The notes under the pieces: generated by a model | Database searches by the model: none | Told to the model about the DNA's origin: nothing | The model's input: the letters and a program-made list of their open reading frames with translations, nothing else | Position numbers and translations under genes: made by a program | Source of the DNA: Euleptes europaea | Lineage: Eukaryota; Chordata; Lepidosauria; Squamata; Sphaerodactylidae | Assembly: GCF_029931775.1 (NCBI RefSeq) | Contig: NC_079312.1 | Location: 13,895,821 to 13,959,820, forward strand | DNA length: 64,000 bases | Reading direction: 5' to 3' | Shown here: positions 19,070 through 30,496 of the stretch, piece by piece | Layout: the number at the start of each line of letters is the position of its first letter | How positions within the stretch are numbered: position 1 is the first letter of the stretch

Positions 19070-20240
19070 CCTAAGCCTGCTCAGTCCCCAGGTGCACCCC
19101 CTAACCATAGAGAACCCAGCCTGCCCCTTTATTTGCATAGCCTCCTCTGGAATTCGGCTGATTGGTCCGGTTGCAGCATGTCAGAATGATGGAAAGTGGC
19201 TTTTGTTTACATATGCAAAAGAAGATGATTTAGCTCTGCCTCCTGCCAAGGGCGGTTCAGCTCCCCTGGGCCCTAGATTCCTCCAGTTACCATCTTCAGT
19301 GGAAATTAATCTACACCCCACCTGGATATCCAGCTAGGATGAACACTGATATCTAAATAGGAAATCTCCATGTACAGAAAGAGTATACCTCTGAATTCAA
19401 GATGCTTTTTTTTTGGGGGGGGGGGTTAAGGAAACAGACCTGTTGCTTCATATCCTGCTTCTGAGTTTCCAGAAGTGTCCAGCAGCCACTACTGATCACA
19501 GATAATGGGACTCGGTGGAGTATGGTCTTCTGCTCCAGGAAGACAGATATTATCAGATAAGCTCACTTTTCAACTAGATCATAACATGGGCTGAATTTTG
19601 GTTTCTGAACACACCAGAGCGCTCGCACGACATACCTCTGTGCACGTGATGAATGACAGTCACCATGCACTCAAGTGGCTGTGTGAATAGTTCCCCCGGA
19701 TTACAAATGCCACAGAATACCAAAAAATGATTATATGGCTTTTGAACAGATTCCTAACAAATAACATTCTACCCACACCTCAGTCAATGCTAACAACAGA
19801 CCATGTGGTAAAACTGCTCTGGGACAGACTCCAGGGAGGGAATGTTCACATGCTCCTTCCTCACAACAAAAAAGTCTCTGCACATAGAAAGGTAGCATTT
19901 CAAGACATTAACTTTTCTCTTTGCCATCTAGATTTCCATGTGCAAGATTTTTTAAATATTTAGTGAAGTATTGAATTATGTAATCCCCGCTCGACTGAAG
20001 TGGTACAGTTTAAGAACAGTTTTGCCATCAGATATGCTTTACGCAGGCTGGTTCTGATCCATTGATTGCTACAAATGAAGGTTTTAACTATGCCAAAGCA
20101 CAGCAAGAATCTTTCCCCTTCCTAGGAATTTTCTGATCTTTAATAATATGCGACCACACCATGTTTCTATTACAGTCAGAATTTTTTTTTAAAAAAATTA
20201 TATCTTATGCAAATTATTTTTTCCTGTGTAAAATAGATTG
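19070..20240. other. intergenic and 3' flank of the first SCAN gene
   Basis: AT-rich, no long frame and no recognised repeat apart from a G run at 19417. Confidence 0.55.
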
Positions 20241-20243
20241 CGT

Positions 20244-21097
20244 TCAAGAAGGCAAACTTGTCTCCACTTGCTGAGCTTGTACAGGACTCCCCTCTTGTCC
20301 GGATTCGCTTAAGTTTAAGAAAATTAGATAGCCCACAGTAGCTTTTCCGACAGTGTTGATTTTTATATGGCTTTTTCGGTGTGACGTAAGGCCTGCCCGC
20401 TGACTGAATCTTTTCCCGCACTCGGCGCACTTGTATGGTTTCTCCCCCGTGTGAATCCTCACGTGGGTCATGAGGTTGCCCTTCTGACTGAATGTCTTCC
20501 CACAGTCCGAGCACTTGTAGGGGTTCTCCCCGGAGTGGATCCTCTTGTGGGCGATGAGGTTCCACTTGCGATTGAAGCTCCTCCCGCAGTCCGAGCATTT
20601 GTATGGCGTCTCCCCCTTGTGGATCCGTTTATGCCCCGTCAGGTATCGTTTCTGATTGAAACTCTTCCCGCACTCAGGACACTTGAACCGCCTGTCCCCT
20701 GCGTGGGGTCTCTCATGCGCAGCGAGGCTGGAACTCTGAGGAAAGATTTCCCCACAGTGCAAGGATTTAAAGGGCTTCTCATCTACGGGCTTTGTTTCCT
20801 GTTTAAGAAGGCTTCCACTTGGTCTGAAGCTTCCTTCACCATTAACACTCGCTTTCAGCTCCTCGCAATTGTGCCTTTTGTTTTCTTTCTCGTGAAAGTC
20901 ACCCTCCCAAGAGGGGAGAGCTTCGGATATCCTGTTTTCTGCGTCCTTCGCCTCCTTAGTTGCTGCTCCTGGCTGCCCCGAGACCTTCGTTCCTTCCTCG
21001 TAATGCTGGAAAACTAAGCCTATTCTCATGGATGCGTCATGTGGTTCTACCTGATCAGAACCTAGCTGACGAAAGGAATCTGCAAACGGCCCGTTGC
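20244..21097 (-). CDS. zinc-finger exon, four intact fingers
   Basis: Enters in phase 1 after TTATTCCTTCAG. Spacer, one degenerate finger (20.78-20.72 kb), then fingers [42 protein letters not shown] and [14 protein letters not shown]. The third and fourth are nearly the same as the last two fingers of the gene at 29.6 kb. Confidence 0.92.
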
Positions 21098-23948
21098 CTG
21101 AAGGAATAAAAACAAAAACTCAGGACAGTGAGATACAAAACCTGACCGGCATAATTCTCTCAACTGGCAAAAAACCAATGGTGGTTGGCAACCCTACAAG
21201 AAGGGTATTTGCAGGCGCCCACAGGCACCACGTGGATCCCAAAAAGGTGGGGACCCCTGGTCTATACCATCCACACTGACTTAATGGCCAGGATTTCCAG
21301 GTCGAAGCAGCAATACAATTCCAAACAGATTTCAGGCCTAGGATTTATGACGTTTTCAGAAAAGGGAACATTTTTTCTTGGAGAATAGGTCAACTCTTAT
21401 AAATGGAGCTGCCCTCCACATTAGAAAGCCTTACCCAGAGCACTTCCTTCTTTGCTCAAGTCCTGCTTGGCTACTCTGCAAAGTTGCCGGTTCCAAGTGT
21501 TTGACAGAACCTGGTTTGTTTCGGAGGGATTCACAGCCCCCTCTGTGAAAGGTACAGGCACCTGAAAGGATAAATGGGGGGGGGGGAGAGAAAAGGGGAA
21601 AAACAAGAAGAAGAGTTGGTTTTTATATCCCGATTTTCTCTACCTTTAAAGAGTCTCAAATTGGCTTACAATCCCCTTCCTCTCCCCACAACAGACACTT
21701 TGTGAGGTAGGTGAGGCTGAGAGAGCACGAAGAGAACTGTGTCTAGCCCAAGGTCACCAAGCAGGCTTCATGTAGAGAAGTGGGAAATCAAACCCGGTTC
21801 TCCACTACATCAGGGTTGTCATACGGCCTGGGGGCTGGATCTGGCCCCTTGAGAGCTCTTATCCGGCCCGCAAGCCAGCCAGGGCAGCCCCCAGCCAAAT
21901 AAAATACTATAAAAACATTATTGTTTTAAGCATGTTTGTATTTTAAGTAAAAATTACAGTAAAAAAATAATATTGTTATTTATCTTTTCCTTTGTCTTCT
22001 ATAAAGTTTGTATCTCTGGTACCTGGCATTTAATTTTACAGTCCACATGGCCTGGCCCGACCCAACCAAGTTACATTTATGTCATATCTGGCCCTCGTAA
22101 CAAATGAGTTTGACACCCCTGCACTACATCATGCTGGCTCTCTACAACCCACACATTTCAGGTAATGGCCATGATAGAGCCAACGGCTACCTAAGTGATA
22201 CTTTGGGGACTGTCACTTTTCACTTACTTCTTTGCATAGGGGAAAATTAACTTCTGGAACTTACTGCCACAGGATGTAGTGATGGCCACAAATTTAGATG
22301 GCTTTAAAGGAGGATTAGATAAATCTGTGGAGGATAAATCCAATAGTGGCTACTAGCCATGATGCTAACTGGAACCTCCATGTTCAGAGGCAGTGAGCCT
22401 ATGAATACCAGTTGCTGGAGGAGGGGACCATAGGGGGAGGCAAAAGATGCAACATTTTGAAGCCAGGAGGTAGGGTTGCCAACATCCAGGTGGGGCCTGG
22501 AGATTGGCCGGAATTACAACAGATCTCCAGACTACAGAGGTCTGTTCCCCTGGAGGAAACTGCTGTTTGGAAGAATAACCTTATGGCATCATACCCTGCT
22601 GAGGTCTCTCTGTTCCCCAAATCCCACCCTCCCCAGGCTCTACCCTTAAATCTCTAGGAATTTCACAACCCGGAGATGGCAATCCTACATAGAGGAACAC
22701 CCCCACCCGCCCATAACAATTATCACTTAGGTAGCATATAAAACAGTACTGCTTGTCACATCTATGGAACTGAGACATTTAACTGCCTTCGTTCCTTATA
22801 AGTAAAACTGCAAAAATATCCACTACTTGTGAAATAACCACAAATTGCGACACCCTATGGTACCTTAGCACTTAAGTTTTGTCCTCTGGGAGGTTGGAAC
22901 CTACAAATCACGACCATGTCCATGTGGTTATTTGGAAACATCTGAATACACTAGGGTTGCCAACCTCCAGGTGTGGCCTGGAGATCTCCCCCAAGTTAGA
23001 ACTGACCTCCACACTACAGAGATCAGTTCCCCTGGACAAAATGGTTGTTTTGGAAGGCAGATTCGATGGCATTATACCCCACTGACCTCCACCCCCTTCC
23101 TCAAGCCCTGTCCTCCAGCACTGACCTCCATCCCCCAAATCTCTAGGCATTTCCCAACCCAGGGCTGGCAACCCTAGAACACACCCTCACGAGTCTTGGA
23201 CCTCTTGGGTTCTTCTGGGCAACCGGCTCTCTCTCACCTGTAGTCCCCATCTCTTGCTGTCTCGCCGGCCCATCAGGAAGTCCTCTGCCAGGGCCACAGC
23301 CTGGGCGCAGCTCTCCGGCCCGTTCTCCCGGACCCAGCTCTGCATTTCCAGGGGCAGGATGATCAGGAACTGCTCCAGGACCAGCAGCTCCAGGATCTGC
23401 TCTTTGGTGCGTCTCTCCGGCTTCAGCCACTGATGGCAAAGCTCCCGGAGCCTGTCGCAAACCTCCTGGGGCCCTTTGGCCTCCTGGTAGCAGAACTGCC
23501 GGAACTGCTGGCGCCGCAACTCCAGACGGACGTTGCCCTCGTTCAGAACGTCTCCCTTCGCTTTTGCAAAGGAGTCCAAGCTCCGGTACACCTTGCGGCC
23601 TTCTCCGCCGAGGCCTGGCAGGGCTTGGGTCACCCACCCTCCTCTCGACCAATGGGGGGCCTCAGTGACTCCTTTGAAGGAGGCCTGGAAATCCTTTGAG
23701 TCGCTCCCTGGCGCGGTCTGAGGCAGTGGTCCCAAATCAGGGGCTTGCACACTCTTGAGGAACTCCTGCCATTGGGCCTCCCAACGCTGCTGCAGCACCC
23801 CTTCTTCCGGTTCTCGCTTCACCTGGGGCGGGGGCCCTTTGCTGAGAAAGGTCCCGATGCTTCCAACATGCACCACCTGCGGGCCTTTCTTTGCCTCTCC
23901 CTGCATCCCGTCCCACGGTTTGGTGCCGGCTGTCACCTGCTCCTCCAT
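20244..23948 (-). CDS. SCAN-KRAB-like-C2H2 zinc-finger protein (3 coding exons)
   Basis: Exons 23948-23238, 21561-21435 and 21097-20244 join in frame (711 + 127 + 854 nt) to 563 residues. The chosen ATG gives MEEQVTAG, the same start as the SCAN gene at 37.4 kb. Exon 1 carries a SCAN domain (about residues 145-225, [20 protein letters not shown] to [13 protein letters not shown]). Exon 2 has the usual 127-nt length and phase of a KRAB-A exon. Exon 3 carries one degenerate finger (SLHCGEIF, first Cys missing) and four intact ones, then a finger-free tail of about 35 residues. Likely nuclear; SCAN mediates dimers with other SCAN proteins. The upstream 5'UTR exon probably ends at 25843. Confidence 0.88.
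21435..21561 (-). CDS. diverged KRAB-A exon (127 nt)
   Basis: Acceptor ATCCTTTCAG, donor GTAAGG, 127 nt, entering in phase 0 and leaving in phase 1. It reads [14 protein letters not shown] and [16 protein letters not shown], which aligns without gaps to KRAB-A (VTFEDVAV..EEW, RKLYRDVMLENY). The residues known to contact TRIM28 (DV and MLE) are replaced by EG and AKQ, so classic KAP1-dependent repression is unlikely. Confidence 0.78.
21606..22141 (-). repeat. tRNA-derived SINE, family A, split by a hAT element
   Basis: SINE parts 21606-21810 and 22122-22141 flank a hAT insertion. CACTACAT is duplicated at the junctions. Confidence 0.75.
21811..22121 (+). mobile_element. hAT-type MITE, CAGGGGTGTCAAAC family, in a SINE
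   Basis: CAGGGTTGTCATAC to GTTTGACACCCCTG with a perfect CACTACAT duplication (21803-21810, 22122-22129) made from SINE sequence. Confidence 0.87.
22250..22440 (+). mobile_element. CR1-like LINE 3' fragment
   Basis: TTACTGCCACAGGATGTAG to TGGCTACTAGCCATG and AACCTCCATGTTCAGAGGCA. In intron 1 of the first SCAN gene. Confidence 0.55.
22471..22687 (+). mobile_element. MITE, TAGGGTTGCCA family
   Basis: TAGGGTTGCCAACATCC to GATGGCAATCCTA; ends slightly diverged; no clean duplication seen. Confidence 0.72.
22952..23176 (+). mobile_element. MITE, TAGGGTTGCCA family
   Basis: Termini TAGGGTTGCCA and TGGCAACCCTA; flanks GAATACAC and GAACACAC (7 of 8) point to a hAT-like transposase. It lies 62 bp beyond the donor of the SCAN exon. 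Confidence 0.78.
23238..23948 (-). CDS. SCAN exon of the first SCAN zinc-finger gene
   Basis: Phase-0 donor CTACAG before GTGAGA. Before SCAN it has [12 protein letters not shown] and [14 protein letters not shown], both shared with the SCAN exon at 36.6 kb. SCAN core residues W, L and the MQSWVRE turn are present. The frame stays open 69 nt further upstream (to 24017), so a longer N terminus is possible. Confidence 0.88.
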
Positions 23949-24109
23949 TTCCAGACCTGGTGCCGTTCCCGCCTTTGCGTTCAACCTCTTTGAGGGGCAG
24001 CACCCTTGAAATTTCACTCAGCACAGGGCCTGACGTTGGCGGTTGCCTCATCCAGTGCCAAAGGGTGGGCGACGCCCTCTCAGTCTGCAAGAGGTGTTTC
24101 TTCTGATAG

Positions 24110-24940
24110 CGGGAGAGAAAGGAAACATGGTGGAGACCAAATCATTAGAATGACAAGCTAGAACTGGGGGTTTGGGGGTTCAAATCCCCACATGACTGAG
24201 TGTCCCTGTGCCAGTCACTTTCTCAGCGTATCCTTCCTCACAATATTTTATATTGTTTTATTGTATTATTATATGTTGTGAGCTGCCATGAGCCCGGCCT
24301 CGGAGTGAGGGCAGGATATAAAATGTTCAAAAATAGAGGGTGTTTTTTTTTTAAAAAAAATAACAACCACACCTCAAAGGCATCAAATGTCACAGCTGCA
24401 CAAAACTGTACACAGCTGAGAGATGGCATAGTACCATGTCTCAGTTTCTGCTGGGTAGTTCAAATCCCCGTAATACTAGCCTCCTTTACAGGGTCATTAC
24501 AGTGCTTTACCACTACATTTCTGCATCTGTTAAAGCAACAACATCCAAAATGGTGTGGTCAGGAAGTAAGGAACTTCTAGTGTCCCATGAGAAATGAACA
24601 AATTAAAGTTAAAGAATGCACCAACAGAGGAGGAGGCCTCTGCATGAGTTACTGTTCTGGCTTTGCCTTCTTCCAATCAGCCTCTGCTTGAGGGCTGGTC
24701 GTTTGCTATGCATCAGCCATAACCATGTGATCCCATCAGCCCCACTGCAGGGTCTGCCAGATGAGGGTATCTGGTGCAACTCTGTACGAGTCGCTCTAGG
24801 GCTGCACCTTTACAATCAGACTGGCAAGTACTGACGAGGGACTCATGCAGAACACACGGGGGGGGGGGGCAAACGCTTCAGAGGACCACCAATCCTTTCT
24901 TCTACACACTCGCGAAGTAAACCTTTACACTTCACAGTGG
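24110..24940. other. intron or 5' flank, nothing recognised
   Basis: Between the SCAN exon and its likely 5'UTR exon. Has TATAAAATGTTCAAAAATAG of a SINE-like tail near 24315 and poly-A/T runs. Confidence 0.5.
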
Positions 24941-24944
24941 CTCA

Positions 24945-25250
24945 ATAAAGCTCATACCCTGCCAGAAATTTTGTTAGTCTTTAAGGTGCTACTGGACTCC
25001 TGCTCTTTTCTACGGCTAGTGACAGACTAACACGGCTACCCATCGTGATCTGTCTCCATGGAAAGCACCATATTTAGCCGTACAGAATGGAAATCCCATC
25101 AACCTTGTAAAGCGTCTCTGCTTAAGGATAGATGGACGTGCACTCCGGCTGTATCTGAAGAAGTGAGCCGCGGCTCACGAAAGCTCAATACCCTGCCAGA
25201 AATCTTGTTAGTCTTTAAGGTGCTACTGGATTCCTACTCTTTTCCACTTC
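24945..25250. repeat. foldback-family copies (GTAGCACCTTAAAGAC)
   Basis: Two tandem copies in the same orientation (24950-25048 and 25148-25245), each with AAAGCTCA, CCCTGCCAGAAA and TAGTCTTTAAGGTGC. Confidence 0.65.
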
Positions 25251-25514
25251 TTCCCGTCAGCGAAACCTGAAAAGGAGAGGCTATTTTCCTCCTCCAAAGT
25301 TCAGGAAACAACTGCGTTCAATCAATGCCCACATTACTTATTTATTTTTTAAAGCTGGCAACCCATTGCCAGAACCTTGGGCGACAAAAAGACTGCTGTC
25401 TAAAAAGAAGAGTCTCTCCAGGCTTAAACTACTCAGCTTTGTTCACGTTATGCAGAAAGTTCAAGGTGCAATCCTGACTCCCGCTCTTCTTTGCATTCGC
25501 CTGGTTGCAAAAGG

Positions 25515-25550
<36 letters not shown>

Positions 25551-25640
25551 CTATTATATATATTACTATTATTTATATTTATTTATATTATATTATTATA
25601 TTACTAAATATTACTATTTATATATATATATTTGGTGGGG
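25515..25640. repeat. (TA)n-rich microsatellite
   Basis: About 30 bp of pure TA followed by mixed TATT units and a second TA block. Confidence 0.95.
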
Positions 25641-25843
25641 GTAGGGGCAACAGCCGCCAAATTTGGGCTCAGATCCACTTCAATCCGCTCCTTCCCTCCT
25701 CTGATCTAGCAAGTCTGGCTGGGCCCCTCGGCTATCTTTTGCAAACATCCCCTTCCCCCATACCAGCGGGGTCTCTGTGCGCCCCTTTCCCCCTTGCAAT
25801 GGATTTTAGCTTTAAATAGCTCTCCACCCCCGGGAAACTCACC

Positions 25844-26040
25844 TCTTGCAGCAAGCTTAGCTGTGCAAAACACCGTGCATCGCCTAAGGGGGTGGGGACG
25901 GCTCCAAAGTCAGTCTCCTCCCCTACCAGAGGGAGGAAAAATACTATTTATATATATTTTAAAACACTTTCCCACCCGGGCTTCCTTAGGAAGGGGGACC
26001 GAGGAAGTGGTTTCATTCCTCTGACATTTCCAGGCCTTGC
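25844..26040 (-). promoter_or_regulatory. promoter-like segment of the first SCAN zinc-finger gene
   Basis: Contains GAGGAAGTGGTTTCA (about 26004), an ETS-like element in the same relative place as CCGGAAGTGGCTTCA at 39974. Minus-strand transcription from here would leave a first exon ending AAGAG before GTGAGT at 25843. The start site is not fixed. Confidence 0.4.
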
Positions 26041-26044
26041 TAGG

Positions 26045-26680
26045 AAGTTACAGCTCAGCTCGGTAGGATTAACCTATTCAGCTTCCTCTAGCTCTGTTAT
26101 TTGATGTTGAAGAGGGACGTTCCTAGATCTGCAAAATTCCCAAGTAGGACCAGCTATTCCCAAATTTCCAAAATACCCTCCCCGAATTAAAGTCTTGTAT
26201 CATTTAGTAGCAACCTGAGCATTTCCATAGTGCCGACTAGTTTAGTTAACGTTCATTTTAATTTGTGCAGTGTTCAATTTAATTACTTCCACCACAATTT
26301 TTAAAAACTTATTTTTTATACCCCAACAGATCACAGGATATAAAATCCCTGCATTAGGTCTAGAGCATGCTGAAGACTTGGACTGGGGAATCGTGATCCA
26401 TCTTTTGCCAAAATGAGCACAGTAAATTGTGTTTGTAATGTCCAAATCAATGTATTACAAGGCAAATTCAAAAAGGAATATCATCAAGAATGCACTTTGA
26501 TTACTTTATTTATTAGTGATACATTCCTTGATGAGATCAGATGCCATTGTTCTTTTCCTCACAGTATCTTCTTCAGGCTGGTTGCCAACTGACCAGGACA
26601 TACAGCTTGGCCTGCTCCTGTGCTTCTAAGAAGGGTTTGTTGTGCAGAAATGAGCAGGGCATTCAGTTAAAAAAATTCAG
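26045..26680. other. intergenic, nothing recognised
   Basis: AT-rich with short frames only. Confidence 0.55.
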
Positions 26681-26684
26681 GGAG

Positions 26685-26910
26685 AAAGCAGTGGGAGAGT
26701 ATCTACTTTGCATGCAGAAGATCCCCAGTTCAATCCCCAACAAAATGGAACCTCCATGAACAGAGGCAGCATACCTTTCCTGGGGGGGACAATCATAAGG
26801 GGAGGCTTTGGCCTGCTTGTAGGCTTTCCAAGTGGCCTCAGGTTGGCCACTGTAGGAAACAGGTGCTAGACTAGATGGCCTGATCCACCCAGCAGGGATT
26901 ATCTTATGAT
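26685..26910 (+). repeat. SINE family C fragment joined to a CR1-type end
   Basis: Plus-strand TACTTTGCATGCAGAAG and CAGTTCAATCCCC head, followed by AACCTCCATGAACAGAGGCA and GACTAGATGGCCTGATCC. Confidence 0.5.
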
Positions 26911-27062
26911 ACAGTTGGCCAAGAATCTGGAATTCGGCTTGTTTGGGAGGGTTTGCTGTGAATCAGGTCCAAAGTTTGGGGATTTTATTATATCCAACTG
27001 AGCAAACATTGTCTGGGTTGGGGTACCAGCTGAGAGTTGTCCACTCCTAAAGTAGATTATTG

Positions 27063-27480
27063 TACTCAGAAGAACTTATGAAGTCAACTTACTGGGTCAA
27101 ACCATTGGTCTATCAAAGTCAGTGTTGTCTAGTAGGCGTTCCAGGGTCTCAGGATAGGGTTGCCAGCTCCATCTTGGGAAATACCTGGAGATTTTTGGGG
27201 CGGAGCCTGAGGAGGGCAGGGTTTGGGGAGGGCCTTCAATGCCATAGAGTTCAATTGCCAAAGTGGCCATTTTCTCCAGGTGAACTGATCTCTATCAGCT
27301 GGAGATCAGTTGTAATAGCAGGAGATCTCCAGCTAGTACCTGGAGGTTGGCAACCCTATCAGGAGGAAGCCTTTCACATTACCTACTACCTGATCTTTTT
27401 TTAAAACTGGAGGAACTGGGGATTGAACCTGGAACCTTCTGCACACAAGGCAGATACTCCACCACTGAGTCACGGACCCA
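27063..27480 (-). repeat. SINE family C split by a MITE
   Basis: Parts 27063-27154 and 27359-27480 flank a TAGGGTTGCC MITE; TCAGGA is present on both sides of it. Confidence 0.65.
27155..27358 (-). mobile_element. MITE, TAGGGTTGCCA family, in a SINE
   Basis: TAGGGTTGCCAGCTCC to TTGGCAACCCTA; TCAGGA on both sides. Confidence 0.75.
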
Positions 27481-27626
27481 TTCTGGCAACAACATGCAGA
27501 AACTCAGGCCTGGAAATTCTAGCTAGTTCAGAGTACAACAGCCTGGCTGTTAAGATGTATAGATGGGAAGGGATGTACTTTGCCTGCCTTTAAGTATCTC
27601 CACTGCCTGCTAGCTTGCTTATGAGT

Positions 27627-27725
27627 ACAATCAAAGCCGGGCATTGAAGTACCTCCCCTCCCAAACCCCGCCCTCCTCAGGTTCCGCCCCCAAAACCTCC
27701 CACCGGTGGCAAAGAGGGACCCCTT
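27627..27725 (+). mobile_element. MITE, TAGGGTTGCCA family, fragment
   Basis: CATTGAAGTACCTCCCCTCC to GGCAAAGAGGGACC, the right part only. Confidence 0.5.
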
Positions 27726-27729
27726 CAAT

Positions 27730-29130
27730 TGTGCGTATAACCTATAAAAGCCATGTGCTCTGTGTCGGATGGATGTGCCCATCTCCATTCATGCAAGGAG
27801 ATGCCACTGGTGGTTTTTGGCTCACCCAGCTGAAAAACATAAAACTGTTTTCCAGGATCAGATCAAAGGCCCACCTAGTCAAGCAAGCAACCACCCAAAT
27901 GCACCCAAAACCCACAAGCAAGATGTGAAGACAACTTTCCTCTTAGGTCATTCCAAAAACAATTGGTGTTCAGAGGTAGACCATGGTAGTTTTATCTAGC
28001 TACCATGGCTAAGAACTATTCACAGACAGAGTTCATGATACTTTTTATTTATTTATTAAAACACTTTTACCTGGCTTTTCCTCATGATTCAAGGGAGCTT
28101 ACAATAATAGTTTAAAAACATTTCCCAATTAAAACCAAAATAAAGTTACAAACCCCAAATCTCTCTTTTCCTAATCCCCTAGTGAATATCATTAGTTAAT
28201 TTCCTTTTCTGTTTCTATAGTCAAATTTCATTGGGGTGCCCACCCCACCCCCCGCCCAATTTCTAATAATATGGGAACAAACAATCTCTTCACCTTCACT
28301 TTCTCCAGACCAACCATAATTTTCATTCTAACTGCTTATTTTCTAAACCCCAGTCGCTTCAGATTTTCCACACAGTACTGGTTTATGAAGAAGATTTTTG
28401 GTTACCTTATTTTTAAAAAGGCTATATTGACAACTGAATAGCTAACGTAAGTCATAGCGTGGCTTAAGTGTACTTTGAAAGTAGAGTATGTTTTATACAC
28501 GCACACAAAGATTTTACACAGAATAGTTTATTTAAAAGAAAAACTCGATCGATAATGCAGCATTTCCCCAGGCGCAATGCGATATGGCCTCTCTGTACTC
28601 CAGAGTTATGTCAGGTTCCTAACTGAATGCAAGGTCTGATCAGGCTCTTGACATAAGTTCAGGCCAAGTTCTGGCCACAAGTCAAGTCTTTGGTTCCCAG
28701 GGTTTTGAAGCTCCTGTGTATACGGTACTTTCGTTTGTGCCACAGCTGCAGAATGTTTTGTCTCCGCTCATGAGAACCACTATCTCGCTGTTGCCTAGCA
28801 ATGTTTACCTTATTCTTCTGCACTAGTGTTTTTAAGCAAGTAACCTCCTAGAGATCTCTAATGCTAACCTTGCTTGCCTGTGAGCGGTCAGTTCTTTAAT
28901 TTGCCTGTTAGTTCCTAATAAAGTATTACTGCTTCAGATCTACCTGTCTGGATGAGTTTGCTTGAGGGATACTAGAAGCAGATAAAGTGGCAAAACAGAT
29001 AAATTACTTTAAATTTGGTATGGGAAAGAGGTATTTTGTCACACTAACACATACCTACCTTGATATATCTAATTACTAGGACACTGTATTTTATAAATCT
29101 CCTTAATGAGGGTGGGAGGAGAACTTTAAG
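27730..29130. other. intergenic, mostly unassigned
   Basis: 28045-28100 holds a SINE/LINE-type tail. From about 28500 the sequence has repeat-like character with AATAAAG at 28917, but no family could be named. Confidence 0.45.
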
Positions 29131-29134
29131 ATAA

Positions 29135-29352
29135 TATGGTGTTGGGAAATGCCATCAAGTCCCAGACAACTCATGGTGTCCACTCATGGGGCTTCCTATT
29201 CAAGAGACAAAGAGGTGGTTTGCCATTGCCTGCCTCTGCATAGCAACCCCAACTGCCTTGGTAGTCTCCCATCCAATTACTAACCACGGCCAACTCTGCT
29301 TAGGGTCCAGGATCGGATGGGAGCGGGCTAGCGTGGGCCATCCAGGTCTGGC
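29135..29352 (-). repeat. 5S-rRNA-derived SINE
   Basis: GTCTCCCATCCAATTACTAA then CAACTCTGCTTAGGGTC, antisense 5S core; degenerate tail. Confidence 0.7.
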
Positions 29353-29630
29353 CAAAGAGAATGTAGCCATAAAGAATTCAGCACACTCAGCTCAATGTCC
29401 ATCCATTAACCTATTAGACAACCAAACTTTCCTGGGCCCAATTCTCTCGCCTTGACTTGACTGACTGTTCTCATCCACCAGGTAGGCACAGATTGGACTA
29501 GCAGTAACAACTCTTGGCCTGGACCCAACTGGCAGCAAAGACAGGCCAAAGCCTCACCTATCGCCACCTCCTGTGTTTCTGCCAGGTTAAGTCCTAGCCA
29601 AACACTCCCTGTGAAGTTGTCAGGCCTGTA

Positions 29631-30496
29631 TTAGACAGTTTTTCTGACTCCCGTGTGAGTTTTTTCATGCGAACTAAGGCCCGCTTTCTGACTGAACCTC
29701 TTCCCACATTGAGTGCATTTGTATGGTTTCTCACCCGTATGGATCCGCATGTGGGTCACAAGGTTCCCTTTCTGATTGAAGCTCTTCCCGCACTCCGAGC
29801 AAACGTAGGGGTTCTCACCCGTGTGGATTCGCTCGTGGATGACAAGCTTGGACCCCTTGGGGAAGCTTTTCCCACAGTGGATGCACATGTAGGGGTTCTC
29901 TCCCCTGTGCATCCTCTCGTGGATCATCAGGTAACACTTCCGGTTGAAGCTTCTCCCACAATCTGAGCAGCTGAAAGGCCTCTCGCCCACGTGGGTCTTG
30001 ATGTGTTCCCGGAAGACGGAACCCTGGCCAAAGTTTTTGCCGCAATAACAGCATCGGTATGGGGCCTCCCCGGCATGGGCTCTCAGATGTTCCTTAAAGC
30101 TGGAGCCGTGGCTAAAGCTTTTCCCACAGTGGGTGAAACTGTTCACGTTATTCTCTCCCAGGCGGGTTCTCTCCTGTCTGTGATCAAAGCTGTTTCTGTC
30201 ATACGACACGTGTAGTTTCTCTCCAGTGTGAACATTCTGGGGTTCCATAAGGTCAGAAGATGCAATTTTTACCTCAGAGTAGGAGACGGCTGGCTGTACT
30301 TTAACTCCTTTCCCCTCTTTTGCACAGAAAACAGATTCCTCCACATCCCTCTTCTGATGGTTTCCCTGCTCACTCATTCTTTTCTTATTGTTCTGGAAGT
30401 TTTCAACTGTTCCCAAAGATGCCATATTTAGTTTTGTTTGTTCAAGGTCTTCCCGACGCAGGGAAACCCTCTCATTCTCCCACTGCTGTCCATTAC
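29631..30496 (-). CDS. zinc-finger exon, five intact fingers
   Basis: Enters in phase 1 after AATTCCTGCAG (SNGQQWENERV). After a long spacer and one degenerate finger come [56 protein letters not shown] and CTQCGKRFSQKAGL, then a short tail VRKTV. Confidence 0.92.

Noticed and set aside
28500-29045. Possible solo LTR
   Set aside because: AATAAAG and a repeat-like character, but no paired TG/CA ends, target duplication or internal retroviral part could be shown.
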